From assembly GCA_031002005.1 (NCBI GenBank), contig JARYHS010013630.1, positions 30,033,504-30,097,503 on the forward strand: DNA of 64,000 nucleotides. The letters run 5' to 3'. The position numbers were made by a program, and so were the translations under genes. Origin of the DNA: Vandiemenella viatica (taxonomy: Eukaryota; Arthropoda; Insecta; Orthoptera; Morabidae). Shown piece by piece: positions 32,680 through 43,770 of the stretch. The first letter of the stretch is position 1, and each line of letters starts with the position of its first letter. The notes below the pieces were generated by a model. That model saw only the letters and a program-made list of their open reading frames with translations. It did not search any database and had not been told where the DNA came from.

Positions 32680-33818
32680 CTTCCCGGTTTTCTTCCGCAA
32701 TATAGCTTTAAGGACTTTTAATTCCAATATCGTATAAGGCCCCAACCATTGGAATCTAGCTTCTTGCTTCTGCCTCTCCTTAGGGCTTCATCTTTCAGTA
32801 ATACCTGATCACTTGGATGAAACACTCTTGGCTTACAGTCTCGGTCGTAAGCTTCCTTGTACCGTCTTTTATTTGCTTCTATATGCTTCTATATGCTGCC
32901 TTGCGCATTCGTAGGCCTCCTGCATACGAGCTCTTAGCTCCGACGCAAAATCATCATAACTGTACGGTGGCTCAGTACAGTTCTTTTGTAGAATCCCCGG
33001 TAGGTTGACTGGTCTACCAAAAAACAGACTATGTGGATCGTGCCAAGAGGTGCGATGGAGAGGGGTATTAAAAACGTATATGGCGTAAGATAAATATTGG
33101 TCCACATTATTCTGTTGCTCATTAAAGAATGTCGTAAGTACTCAGTGAGGCTGTGATGCGTCCTTTCAACACCCCCGTTACTTTGAAGGCAATAGGCCGC
33201 AGTAGCTACCCTCTCTACCTTCAACAGTTTGCATCTCTTACAAGCGTTTTGCTCAAAAACTGAGTACCCCAGTCGCTTACCAATGTTTCGGGAATACCAT
33301 GACTAAGGATTATTTGTTCTACCAAGGCTCTCGCCACTGTGCTAGTATTATGCTGTGGCAAGGGCACTGCCACCAGAAATTTGGTAAAAGCGTCTTGGAA
33401 GGTAAGAATATATCTATTTTGCGCTGACGAAACCGGAAGAGGGCCCACTAAATCGGTATCGTAGAGAGCAAACACATGTGGAGGAGTTTCTGTTAGTAGC
33501 GGTAGCATCTTAATTCCCGGCCGTGTGACTTTATTTCTTTGACAGCTGTCACAACTCTGGATGAACTTTATAACATCTCGTTTGGCGCCGGGCCAAGTCT
33601 GGTGTTGCTTTAATTTTTTAACAGTTTTCCATATTCCGATATGCGCCTATATGGCCTGTTTTTGCTCCTCACTGAACGTGACCTCCTTTGATGTTTCGCC
33701 TTTCCGCGTTTCAGCTGAGCTGACCAGAGTTGGTGTGTTATTGTTTTGGTTATCCGCTGTGCTGTCGGCTTCTGTGTGTTGTGCTTTGCGCAGCCGACTC
33801 AGGTCATCTACATTGCAA
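32680..33818 (-). pseudogene. Pol remnant: integrase of the errantivirus-like element
   Basis: Shows the zinc-binding region, the core (TPPHVFALYDTDLVGPLPVS, about 33,490-33,430; ETLVSDWGTQFLS; NGGVERTHHSLTEYL) and the C-terminal domain ending in FTVHLN. Frame breaks occur at about 33,245, 33,105 and 32,870. In ETLVSDWGTQFL the second catalytic Asp is kept, and the following Arg seen in the other copy is Trp. Confidence 0.8.
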
Positions 33819-34409
33819 GGATATGTTGGCAGGCCAGTTCCCATCTGCGGAGTTCTAAAGGGATGGTGGAATTTGGAAAAGCTCTATTACCTCTAACTGT
33901 GAAGCAGGTGTTGAGTTTGTTCGAATCATGTAAGTTGGCATGAATTGCCACTGGATGGTCTGGGAAGGAAGTATAAGCTGTTTGCCTGCAGCCATTCATC
34001 CTCTAGGATAATGGTTGAGTGGTGAGACCAATGTAAGTGGCAGTGCAATGGAGGCAGGTGTGTTGGTAATTGAGGTGAGCGGTGGCACACATAGCATGTC
34101 CAATTATAGGGAATGATTCGCCTGTGACAGGAAGTAGTGGTGGCGGGATGCATGCTGCATGTATTACAGAGGGGTCTTTTACAGGAGAAAGATCCCTGTG
34201 GAGGTCTAACAGAGTCGGTAGGTAAATACTTGTGGACTAAGATGTTATTCAGATTGGGTGGTCTGCTGAAGCAAGTGCAGGGAGCAGTGGGTAGGATTTT
34301 TGGAAGGAGGAAACGCATTTCAGGGAAGGAGTGTGGGAAATCATGCCAACGGCGAAGTATTTGGTTAACAGTTTCCAGGCCAGCAAAGAACTGGGTGATG
34401 AGTGGTGGT

Positions 34410-34578
34410 CAGGGCCGGCGTTAGGGGGGGTAAGCGGGTCAAAAGTACCCGGGCCCGCCGGCTGATGGGGGGGCCCCGATCACCGACTGGAGGGACCCTC
34501 AGGCCATGAAGCCAAGAATACGCTCATTAAAAGGTCGCCCATTTTACCCCGGGCCCAAAATTCCTAGCGCCGGCCCTG
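34410..34578. mobile_element. hAT MITE (169 bp) in the Penelope-like element
   Basis: The ends CAGGGCCGGCGTTAGG and CCTAGCGCCGGCCCTG are inverted repeats. The flanks GTGGTGGT (34,402-34,409) and GTGTTGGT (34,579-34,586) are an 8-bp target duplication with one difference. The interior differs from the 248-bp relative at 29,342 except near the ends (GGGTAAGCGGG, AAAAGTACCCGGG). Confidence 0.9.
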
Positions 34579-34900
34579 GTGTTGGTCCACGTTCAGTTGT
34601 AGGAGGTACAGAACAAGGGTTGTGGGTGATGGGATGGGAGATTTATTTTTCCACGAGATAATAGGGATATCGGCGGTAAACAAGGGTTTGGAATATTTTT
34701 TTTGAGTAACTGGAGATTGATTCAATATTGGAGAAGATGTGTTTGCCACGGATTACAAAGCTGTATGGGAGGGAACGTTTTATGTGGAAGGGGTGACAAC
34801 TGTCAAAGTGTAAGTATCGTAGTAAATTAGTTAGTTTGATGTGTACAGAGGTGAGAAGAACCTCCTGTTGTAGGTAGATATCTATATCAAGGAAGGTGAT

Positions 34901-35470
34901 TCAGGTGTGGGAATATGACCAGGTGAAATGGATGGAGTGATTGTTATTGAGTGAGTTTTGGATGTCTAGAAGGTGGTCTTCCCCAAGGGTCCAGATCACA
35001 AATATATCATCTATGTATCCGAACCACGTGAGGGAACTGAGGGGGCAGTTCTTCAGAAAATTTTCCTCCATAAAGCACAGGAAGAGGTTGGCATAGGGGG
35101 CCATGTGGGTACCCATGGCAGTGCCGCGTATCTGGTTATAAATCTGGGAGTTGAATGAGAAATAGTTTTTGGAGAGGATAAAGTTGGCTAGGGATATGAG
35201 GAAGGATGTTCTGGGAAGACTGTTTAGAGGGCACATATCCAGGAAGTGTTGAAGGGAACTGAGGCATTCCAGGTGATGAATATTGGTGTACAAAGAGGTA
35301 ACATCAATGGAAACAAGGAGGGAGTCTGATGGTAGAGGACTGGGGACTTTCGACAGACACTCTAAAAAATGTGGCGTGTCTTTGATGTAAGAAGGAAGGT
35401 TCTGCACAGAAGGTTGGAGACGTTGATCCATCAAGGCTGAAATCCGTTCTGTGGGGGAACCATAGACCAC
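34901..35470 (-). pseudogene. Penelope-like reverse transcriptase, core fragment
   Basis: 189 open codons containing SIDVTSLYTNIHHLECL (RT motif A), GTAMGTHMAPYANLFL (motif B) and WFGYIDDIFVIW (motif C, YIDD box). These are typical of Penelope-like elements and unlike LINE RTs, which have FADD. Upstream and downstream parts are in other frames. Confidence 0.85.
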
Positions 35471-35767
35471 AACTGTAGGTCAGTAATCCTGAATTGCTAG
35501 CCTTGTGTATCTTGGGGAGAAGGCATAGAGTAGGTGTGCGGGGATTCTGAGGGGTGAGAAGTAATAAGGATTGTGAAGAAAGGCCTTGTAAGGGGCTCAG
35601 GAGGTTCAGGAAGGAACAAATTACAAGGCAGATAAAAGAGGTGGAATCTGTGGCACGTGAACGATAAGTGTTGGTATCAGAAAGCTGTTTAAGGCCCTCC
35701 GCATCGTAGTCACTGCAGTCCATGATCATGGTGGTTGGAGCTCTTATCTGCTGAAAGGATAATAATA

Positions 35768-37189
35768 CACTACTGGAAATTGAAATAAGAACACATTGAC
35801 GCCGGTGTGTAAGACCCACCATACTTGCTCCGGACACTACAAGAGGGCTGTACAAGCAATGATCAAATGCACGGCACAGCGGACACACCAGGAACAGCAG
35901 TGTTGGCCGTCGAAGGGCGCTAGCTGCGCAGCGGTTGGGCACCGCCGCAGTCAGTGTCAGCCAGTTTGCCGTGGCATACGGAGCTCCATCTCAGTCTTTA
36001 ACACTGAGAGCATGCCGCGACAGTGTGTACGTGAACCGTATGTGCAGTTGACGGACTTTGAGCGAGGGCGTATAGTGGGCATGCGGGAGGCCGGGTGGAC
36101 GTACCACCGAATTGCTCAACATGTGGGGCGCGAGGTCTCCACAGTACATCGATGTTGTCGCCAGTGGTCGGCGGAAGGTGCACGTGCCCGTCGACCTGGG
36201 TCCGGACAGCAGCGACGCACGGACGCACGCCAAGACCGTCGCATCCTACGCAGTGCCGTAGGGGACCGCACCGCCACTTCCCGGCTAATTAGGGATACTG
36301 TTGCTCCTGGGGTATCAGAGAGGACCATTCCCATCCGTCTCCATGAAGCTGGGCTACGGTCCCGCGCACCGTCAGGCCGTCTTCCGCTCACGCCCCAACA
36401 TCGTGCAGCCCGCCTCCAGTGGTGTCGCGACAGGCGTGTATGGAGGGACGAATGGAGACGTGTCGTCTTCAGTGATGAGAGTCGCTTCTGCCTTGGTGCC
36501 AATGATGGTCGTATGCGTGTTTGGCGCCGTGCAGGTGAGCGCCACAATCAGGACTGCATACGACCAAGGCACACAGGGCCAACACCCGGCATCATGGTGT
36601 GGGGAGCGATCTCCTACACTGGCCGTACACCTCTGGTGATCGTCGAGGGGACACTGAACAGTGGACGGTACATTCAAACCGTCATCGAACGCATCGTTCT
36701 ACCATTCCTAGACCGGCAAGGGAACATACTGTTCCAACAGGACAATGCATGTCCACATGTATCCCGTGCCACCCAACATGCTCTAGAAGGTGTAAGTCAA
36801 CTACCCTGGCCAGCGAGATCTCCGGATCTGTCCCCCATTGAGCATGTTTGGGACTGGATGAAACGTCATCTCACGCGGTCTGCACGTCCAGCACGAATGC
36901 TGGTCCAGCTGAGGTGCCAGGTGGAAATGGCTTGGCATGCCGTTCCGCAGGACTACATCCAGCACCTCTACGATCGTCTCCATGGGAGAATTGCAGCCTG
37001 CATTGCTGCGAAAGCAGGATATACACGGTACTAGTGCCGACATTGTGAATGCTCTGTTGCCTGTGTCTATGTGCCTATGGTTCTGTCTGTGTGATCATGT
37101 GTTGTATCTGACCCCAGGAATGTGTATATAAAGTTTCCCATTCCTGGGACAATGAATTCAGGGTGTTCTTCTTTCAATTTCCATGAGTG
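35768..37189 (+). mobile_element. Tc1-like transposon, structurally complete
   Basis: 1,422 bp between TA dinucleotides (35,766-35,767 and 37,190-37,191). Inverted ends are CACTACTGGAAATTGAAATA at the left and, read inward from the right, CACTCATGGAAATTGAAAGA. They remain similar through AAGAACAC. It carries a single unbroken transposase gene. The insertion splits a Penelope-like element whose sequence continues on both sides. Confidence 0.95.
36012..37034 (+). CDS. Tc1-family transposase, intact
   Basis: Catalyses cut-and-paste transposition by DNA strand cleavage and transfer at its own TIRs. The chosen ATG at 36,012 gives 340 residues, the usual Tc1 length. The open frame extends upstream to 35,796, but that extra part does not resemble the family. 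An N-terminal paired helix-turn-helix region (LTDFERGRIVGMREAGWTYH, then HVGREVSTVHRCCRQW) is followed by a basic linker. The DDE core shows VFSDESRF (Asp at 36,474), QQDNACPH (Asp at 36,741) and SPDLSPIEHVWD (Glu at 36,840). I count 32 residues between the last Asp and the Glu. There is no stop or frameshift. It is the best-preserved transposon gene in the window and could be active or recently active. Confidence 0.93.
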   Translation: MPRQCVREPYVQLTDFERGRIVGMREAGWTYHRIAQHVGREVSTVHRCCRQWSAEGARARRPGSGQQRRTDARQDRRILRSAVGDRTATSRLIRDTVAPGVSERTIPIRLHEAGLRSRAPSGRLPLTPQHRAARLQWCRDRRVWRDEWRRVVFSDESRFCLGANDGRMRVWRRAGERHNQDCIRPRHTGPTPGIMVWGAISYTGRTPLVIVEGTLNSGRYIQTVIERIVLPFLDRQGNILFQQDNACPHVSRATQHALEGVSQLPWPARSPDLSPIEHVWDWMKRHLTRSARPARMLVQLRCQVEMAWHAVPQDYIQHLYDRLHGRIAACIAAKAGYTRY

Positions 37190-37989
37190 TATGTTTGTTA
37201 CTGAACAGTTCTCACATGGCCCGGAATTCAGTAGGGTTGAGGTTATTGGTGTTTGGAATATAATTGAGGAAAGATTTTGAGGATAGGGTCAATGTGAAGA
37301 AGTCTTGGAACAGGAGGAGGGGATGGTTTTGTGGAAGCAGAGGAGGGTCTAGTTGGGATCGCAGTTTTAACTGCTCCAAGCTGACCACCTCCTAGGCATT
37401 CTCAACTCACTCAATGACAATCACTCCATCAATTTCACATAATCATATTCCCACACCTTTATCACCTTCCTTGACGTAGATATCACCCTACCACAGGGAG
37501 TCCTCCATACCTCATTACACATCAACCAACCAATTTACAACAATACCTATACTTTGACAGTTGTCACTCCTTCCACGTCAAACGTTCCCTCCCATACAGC
37601 CTTGCAATCCATGGCAAACGCATCTGTTCCAATAATGAATCAATCTCCAGTTACTCCCATAAAACTATCCCAACCCTTTATTTCATACCGATACCACCAA
37701 TGATCTCATGGAAAAACAAATCTACCATGCTATCACCCACAACCCTTGTTCAGCACCTTCAAAAACTGACCGTGGATCAACACTCATCGCCCAGTTCTTT
37801 CCTGGCCTGGAATCTGTCAACCAGATACTCCGCTGTGGGCATGAATTAATAATTATAATCATTGATAAAATTGCGATGGAGTGCCCGCTCTGGTCGCAAT
37901 CTCCCTACACCCCCACTCTATCCCCTTACAACCTACTTTTGTCCTCTACTAATTTTTACTTTAAATTCCTTCAGTGATTCTGAAAAGTT

Positions 37990-40690
37990 ATTCATCAATT
38001 CTCTTGGCAATTTATTCTAGTCCCTTACTCGATTTCCTATGAAACAAAATTTTCCCACACCCTGATGCCTGAAATCAAGTGCCAGCTTGTGGTCATGGTC
38101 AAGCTTAAACTTCCAAGCACCTCTCTTAATTTTTCCACCCATGCTTCATCACCAGTATAGGCTTTCTACACTCTCATGCTTCAGGCTCCTTCTGTCCTCC
38201 AAATGAATCCCACTCCAGCTCCTTAATCATATTAGTTACCGATTGCGTTCTGCGGTAATTTCCAGAGACAAACCTTGCAGCCCTCCTCTGCATCCCATCC
38301 AACTCCTGTAGTTGATACTCAAAATGTGGGTCCCAAACTACACCACCATATTCCAGCAATGGTCTGACCAAAGTTTTGTACCCCAATTCCCTTACTTCTC
38401 TAGTGCATCCCCTCATCACTCTTTCCAACACGTGAAGGATTTTGAAACCTTTCCCTACAACCTGTCCAATTTGTCCTGCTCAGTTAAGTCAAGTAATGCC
38501 ATGGTATTTACATTTTGAGTCTTCAATAAGTAGCTCCTTCCCCACATTATAATTGTAATGAACCTTTAGTTTTTTATCTGTTTACCTAATAAGCTGACTC
38601 TTCTTTGCATTTATCTCATGTTTACTCACCCAGCTAGTTATCCTATCTAGATCACCCTGCAGTTGTTTACAGTTTTCTATTGTTATGATCCTTTTGTATA
38701 ACATTATATTAACTGCAAACAATCTAATCTCTGACAGTAAAGCATTGACACAATCATTCATTAGAATAACGAATAGCAATGGTCCCTAAACATTACCCTT
38801 TGGGGCTACCAAGTTCACTTTTACTTCTTTTGATATTGCATTCCCTACTAACTTTTTGCTTTCTACCTTTTAGGAATTCTTCCACCCAGAAAATCACCTT
38901 TTATCAGCTCCAATAATTTTTACCTTATTTAGCACCATTTTATGGCTCACTCTGTCAAAGGCCATTGAAATATCTAGTGGCACACAATCATCTTGACCTC
39001 CCCAGTCAATTTCATCAAAAATATCTTGCATATATGCTACTAACTGAGATTCACATGAATATGTTTGGCAAAAGCCATGCTACCAACCTGAAAACCATTT
39101 ACTTTCCTCACAGACACCTCTAATATGGTTGAATATTAATCTCTCCATTAATTTACCTACCACTTATGTGAAATTGACTGGCCAATGGTTTTCAACCCTA
39201 TTTGTCTCCCCATCTTTATGGACCAGTACCGCTACTTCATTTTTCCAGTCATCTGGTAAACAACAAGTGTCCAGACTGAATTTAAATAATGTTTCAAGGT
39301 AAGGTAAAATGTCCCATCCTACTATCTTTAAGACATCTGTAGTAATATTATCAACACCAGCCCCTTTTCCTTTTTTAGATTCCTTAGTTCCTTCATGATA
39401 TCTTCATATTTAATTTAAAATTTTCTGATCTGCTCCCCTCCAACTGTGAGGATAGGCTTATTTCCAGATACAACTCCTGAATTATTGTCCCTAATGGACT
39501 CACTGAACCAGCTGCTCAACAACTCTGTCTTTTTTAAATCCCCTGTTACTTCTTCTCCATCATTGTCTATAATTGTCTCAATACCCTCTCTTCCCCTCAG
39601 TTTCCTGATATAGCTATAGAAATTTCTAGATGCATCAGTCAGAGGTCCCCATGCACAAATAAAATTCTCCATAAACTCATCCTTAGCCAGTTTCTTTGAC
39701 ATAATTAATTCCTTTGTTAGTTGTTTCATGACTTCCCTACTGCCTTGCTGTTTCTTAACTCCGTTATGTTCTCGTCTCACCAATCTGTTTAACCTCCTCA
39801 CCTCCCTGTTATAGTATGAAGGTTCTGTACTTCTCTTTAATCTCTGTTTTGGAATAAACATTTCTTCACCCATTCTGATCATTTCCTTGAACTCTTCCCA
39901 CTTTGTCTACACTGAAGTTGAGTCATTCTTCCATTTAATAAAATTAACCCTGAAGTATCTTTCCAGTTCCAAGATATGTGCCTTTTTATAATTGTATCTA
40001 TTTCGCCCTTTAATTCTGGCCACTGGTTTACTGGTTCCCCTTATATCCATCAGAACTGCATTATGATCACTTATTGCTTTGGTTACTTGACATCTGATTA
40101 GGTTATGATCCAGCTTTGTTAGGAAAATGTCCAACTTGTTTTGTCCCCTTGTTTTCTGCTCAACCACCTGTGTAAAGCCTCCTTCCCTTATGATCTGTTC
40201 CTTAGTGTTATTAATTTAATTTCCTACCCAGTCTACACCTGGTTGGTTCAAATCCCTACCAATAATTACCATTCTATACTCACTTCTGAACTCTGAATAT
40301 GAATTTAGTTTCTCCCCAAGAGCCTCATCTTTATCATTCATTTTTCCACTACAGTAAGTAGCCAACACCCTGACTTTTTCTTTTATTATTTCCCCAGAAG
40401 TCTACCCCAAGTAACTTATGGTCATGATCTCTAAACACCAGTGAACTGTAGTAGTCTTTGCTAACCAGGATGAATACCCCTTCCCCAGTTGCTCATCTGT
40501 CTCTGCGATACAGTCTGTAACCATCGGGAAAAACCTCATTGTCTAGTACTCCTTCTTTTAACCAGGACTCTACCCCTATAACTACTTGAGGTTCATGTAT
40601 CTCAATTAGGTTTGCAAATTCCATGACTTTGTTCATTATTCTTCTACAGTTTACCAATAACACTATTATCACTGGCTTCATGATATTTTA
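37990..40690 (-). pseudogene. LINE-A ORF2: endonuclease and reverse transcriptase, broken
   Basis: Endonuclease start NKVMEFANLIEIHEPQVVIG with VESWLKEGVLDNEVFPDGYR (40,640-40,510), the endonuclease end (KISDHNAVLMDIRG-like, 40,080), an inter-domain region in one 155-codon frame (39,882-39,415), RT motif A DISMAFDRVSHKMVLNKV (about 38,985-38,930) and the tail QRRAARFVSGNYRR (38,290-38,250). The FADD box is altered to FAVN at about 38,725. Multiple stops and frameshifts. No enzyme can be made from it. Confidence 0.85.
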
Positions 40691-40893
40691 AGCACTAACA
40701 TTTGCCTTCCCAGATATGCCTCCCTCTGTTATTTTTTTCAAAAGTTTCTTTTATTTTTTCAGTATTAGTGATTTTCCTAACTATGGATCTATGCTCAGTA
40801 TTCCTATGATTTCCTATTTTTACCCCCTCACCAGCAGCCATTAATCTAAAAAAGTCACAGTCCCAACCCCGTCACCATTGGAAGTGGGCACCC

Positions 40894-41774
40894 TCACAGC
40901 CTTAGCCAACAACTCAGAAAGTATTTCCTTATCCTTCCTAAATAGGTGTATGTCACATCTAGTAAAACCCCACCTACCAATGGCCTCCACAGGCACCACC
41001 CCATGACAGAACTAATGCTGTTCCCAAGCAGCTTCTCCATTTCCACATTTACCAGCCTCACAATGTGGTTCAATTGCAACAGTTGATGGCAACTTAGGAC
41101 TTGAATGAGCTCCACTTTAGTGTGCTGTGCCTCCTTCAACACTTCCTTTAGGCCACTCTCTATACTATAATTACCATTTCTATTCATACTGTTCCCTGCA
41201 CCTCTCACTATCACTACCCTATCCTCCTTGGTGAAACCCCTACAAAGTGAACATATATCCTGTATTACCTGACCTAAAGTTGCACTAGGTTTGAAAAAAC
41301 TTGTGACCTGCTAACCTGAGGCCAGCTGATCCTGAAAGAGAGGGTCTTCACCTCTTCTGTGGCCACTACCTAGCAGCAGAACTCTTTTCTTCCCATTTTT
41401 TCCTTGTATGCCCCTGTTCCTAAAGGCCTGCTGCACCTAGCCTTCCTACATCTGCATGAGGCTCCTCCCCTCCTGACTCCGATAACAGGTCAAACCTATT
41501 TTTCCCATCAATTTTTAAAGTGTCTGGCTTCTTCCTCCTATTTACCATTTTTCCCTTACGACCTGTTATCAGCTCTCAACCATCGCTATTTCCCTCTTCT
41601 CCATACCCACCATCTCTATCTGCCAATATAGGTTGAGCCTCCACGGGCGAGGCCCCCTCAGGCCTTTCCACCATAGGCCTCACCTCCACAGGCTCATCTT
41701 CAAGGGCCCTGACTCTTTCAACAACACTCTAATCATTTCGTCTTTCTCCCTCATCATGATCCTGTGAGGCAGAC
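40894..41774 (-). pseudogene. LINE-A ORF1 remnant
   Basis: An ATG at about 41,774 opens an acidic protein (MSASQDHDEGERRND, then a stop), followed by other open segments to 40,894, where 106 codons include LNHIVRLVNVEMEKLLGNSI. Position upstream of the endonuclease and composition fit LINE ORF1. No PHD or zinc-knuckle motif is evident. It has several stops. Confidence 0.55.
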
Positions 41775-42847
41775 ATACTTTTTACAAAATACCTCAAATT
41801 CTAAAGTAGAAAAGAACAATACTATATTACAGATTAAAATATGGTTTTAGTGTGAGTAGATTATTATTGATTGTAGTAGCTTTTTTAAACTACCAAATTT
41901 TATAATTTAGGACAGTTTAATCAGACTACCCACACAGCACATACTTTATTCCTGATAGCTGTACCTACATTAATAAACCACCGACATGGAATAGCACTTC
42001 TAACTCTGCTATATATGAGTTGGTCAAAATTTAATTAGACAATTTACCTACTCTAACTCCCACGTCTACAGACATAGAATTATTTTAAGATCTGATAGTT
42101 ATCTCAATCTCTAGGAACTACAGTACTGAGATGTTTCAAGTCCCTCTATACACTTGTTCTGCTACTGAACTTTAAATCCACTGAGTTCCAAAGTTAACTC
42201 TACTGTACTGTTAATCAATATATACCTGTTTTTGTTAAGCAAGTGAGTTATGACAATGTTCACTTCCCTCTGCTTTCAGAAAATCGGTTTGTTATATTCT
42301 GTTAGTCTCGCCTGTTTACCAACTTTCTCAAACACCTTTCCTTCGTAATTTAATCCAATATGTTTAATACACAATATTATTTCAGGATTTACATGCATCT
42401 CTCAATCACCACTGTAGCCATTTCCACACTAATTTTTTTCAGTTGTAAAATTATCCTAACCCCACTTTCTGGATTGCAATGAACAACACTCACTCTAATT
42501 TATTTTGCTTGATACTAATATTTTGTGGTATTTGTACTCTTAATTACAGCAACCTATACTATCAAAATACAATTTAAAAGTGTAAATTTAACTGTAATGT
42601 AATATAATGTGGTTGAGAAAGCTCTCATTATTTTAGGTATGATCATTTGCACAGAAATGTTTTTCACCAGATACCAGACAAAACAAAACCATTTCAAACA
42701 CTAAACCCTTTCGTAATAAGTTTTTCTTTACTGATAAATAATGATCATTCCCTGAAATGCGTCTCCTCCTTCCAAAAATCCTACTCACTGCTCCCTGCAC
42801 TTGCTTCAGCAGACCACCCAATCTGAATAACATCTTGGTCCGCAAGC

Positions 42848-43725
42848 ACGATAGAGAACTGTAAACAGTTGCAGGGTGATCTAGACAGGATATCTAGTTG
42901 GGTTGGTAAACATGGGATGAAGATAAATGCAAAGAAGAGTCAGCTAATTAGATACACAAATAAAAAACAAAAGGTTAATTATGAATATAAGGTGGGGGAA
43001 GAATTGCTTGCTGAAGACTTGAAATGTAAATATCTTGGCATTACATTTGATAACAAGTTTAACTGGGAAGGACACATTGGACAGGTAGTAGGAGAAGGTT
43101 TCAAAATCTTGCACTTGTTGGAGAGAGTGATGAGGGGATGCATGAGAGAAGTAAAGGAATTGGGTTACAAAACTTTGGTCAGACCATTGCTCGAATATGG
43201 TAGTGTAGTATGGGACCCACATTTTGAGTATCAAATACAGGAGTTGGAGAAGGTGCAAAGAAGGGCTGCTAGATTTGTTTCTGGAAATTATCGCAGAATG
43301 CAATCAGTGACAGATATGATAAAGGAGCTGGAATGGGATTCATTGCAAGGCAGGAGGAGGATGAGGAGGGTAATGGGAGTGTACATGGCGTATACTGGCG
43401 ATGAGGCATGGAAAGATATTGCAGTAGGTATGAAAAGTAGTTCATGGAAGGGAAAAGATGACCATGACCACAAGCTGGCACTCGATTTCAGGCACAGGGG
43501 TGTGGGAAGATTTTCTTTTTTGGGTAAGGGTGTCACGGATTGGAATGAGTTACCAAGGGGAATGATGAATAACCTACCGAAAACGTTAAAAGAATTTAAA
43601 GTTAAAATTTGTAGAGGGCAAATGTAGGTGAGTGAAGGATAGCGGGAAGTTGGGTGTGTAGGGAAATTGCCACCGGAGCGTGTTCTCCATTGCAATTAAA
43701 TTAAAATTAAATTAATTAAAGCATT
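42848..43725 (+). mobile_element. LINE-A, 5'-truncated copy with 5-bp target duplication
   Basis: Starts near GATAGAGAACTGTAAACAG and ends in AATTAAATTAAAATTAAATT. AAGCA occurs on both sides (42,845-42,849 and 43,727-43,731, to within a base), where the uninterrupted Penelope-like sequence has one copy. Only the RT thumb and tail remain. Confidence 0.85.
42869..43627 (+). CDS. LINE-A reverse transcriptase C-terminal part (open, 252 codons)
   Basis: An unbroken frame from the region just after RT motif C to the natural stop: MQGDLDRISSWVGKHGMKIN, CKYLGITFDNKFNWEGHIGQ, LVRPLLEYGSVVWDPHFEYQ, QRRAARFVSGNYRRMQSVTD and a conserved tail, KTLKEFKVKICRGQM. The tail KGVTDWNELPRGMMNNLPKT is shared with 23,686-24,153. 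It lacks the endonuclease and the catalytic palm, so it is inert despite being open. Its integrity shows that it is younger than the minus-strand full-length copy. Confidence 0.85.
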   Translation: MQGDLDRISSWVGKHGMKINAKKSQLIRYTNKKQKVNYEYKVGEELLAEDLKCKYLGITFDNKFNWEGHIGQVVGEGFKILHLLERVMRGCMREVKELGYKTLVRPLLEYGSVVWDPHFEYQIQELEKVQRRAARFVSGNYRRMQSVTDMIKELEWDSLQGRRRMRRVMGVYMAYTGDEAWKDIAVGMKSSSWKGKDDHDHKLALDFRHRGVGRFSFLGKGVTDWNELPRGMMNNLPKTLKEFKVKICRGQM

Positions 43726-43770
43726 TACCTGATGACTCTCCTAGACCTCCACAGGAACCTTTCCCCTACA

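Larger units (their letters stand above)
30503..33818 (-). mobile_element. Errantivirus-like (env-bearing Ty3/gypsy) element, minus-strand copy
   Basis: Contains, in minus-strand order, the end of RNase H, integrase, env and a 3' UTR, collinear with the plus-strand copy at 60,870-64,000. Its 3' LTR is at 26,786-27,217, separated by the gag-only element. It is broken at 33,818 against the end of a Penelope-like element, so gag, protease and most of RT are absent. Many stops and deletions show it is older than, or less preserved than, the plus-strand copy. Confidence 0.85.
33819..37375 (-). mobile_element. Penelope-like element (minus strand), split by a Tc1 transposon
   Basis: Reading leftwards from 37,375, an N-terminal region (37,375-37,190) is interrupted by Tc1 at 35,768-37,189. 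It continues from 35,765 through RT (35,470-34,901) to a Cys-rich region and GIY-YIG endonuclease (34,318-33,830). RT blocks are DVTSLYTNI, GTAMGTHMAPYANLFLCFM and YIDDIFVIW. Endonuclease blocks are CKRPLCNTCSMHP and YIGLTTQPL. Frameshifts separate them, so the copy is dead. It ends at 33,818 inside codons that continue in other copies (after ACQHIL), so the 3' end is lost. Confidence 0.88.
37851..42747 (-). mobile_element. LINE-A, nearly full-length but degraded
   Basis: Runs from a 5' region (42,747-41,775) through ORF1 and ORF2 to the 3' UTR at 37,865. Flanking Penelope-like sequence on both sides (to about GTGGGCATGA at 37,845 and from TTCCCTGAAATGCG at 42,753) shows it is an insertion. 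No clean target duplication is seen. The RT tail protein is closely related to copies at 23,608, 42,848 and 58,465. It belongs to the CR1/L2/Jockey assemblage by its endonuclease and the RRAARFV tail. Confidence 0.85.

Noticed and set aside
35991..37131. Several frames overlapping the Tc1 transposase on both strands
   Set aside because: The transposase is GC-rich and leaves its shadow frames open. Only the 340-codon frame has the family motifs.
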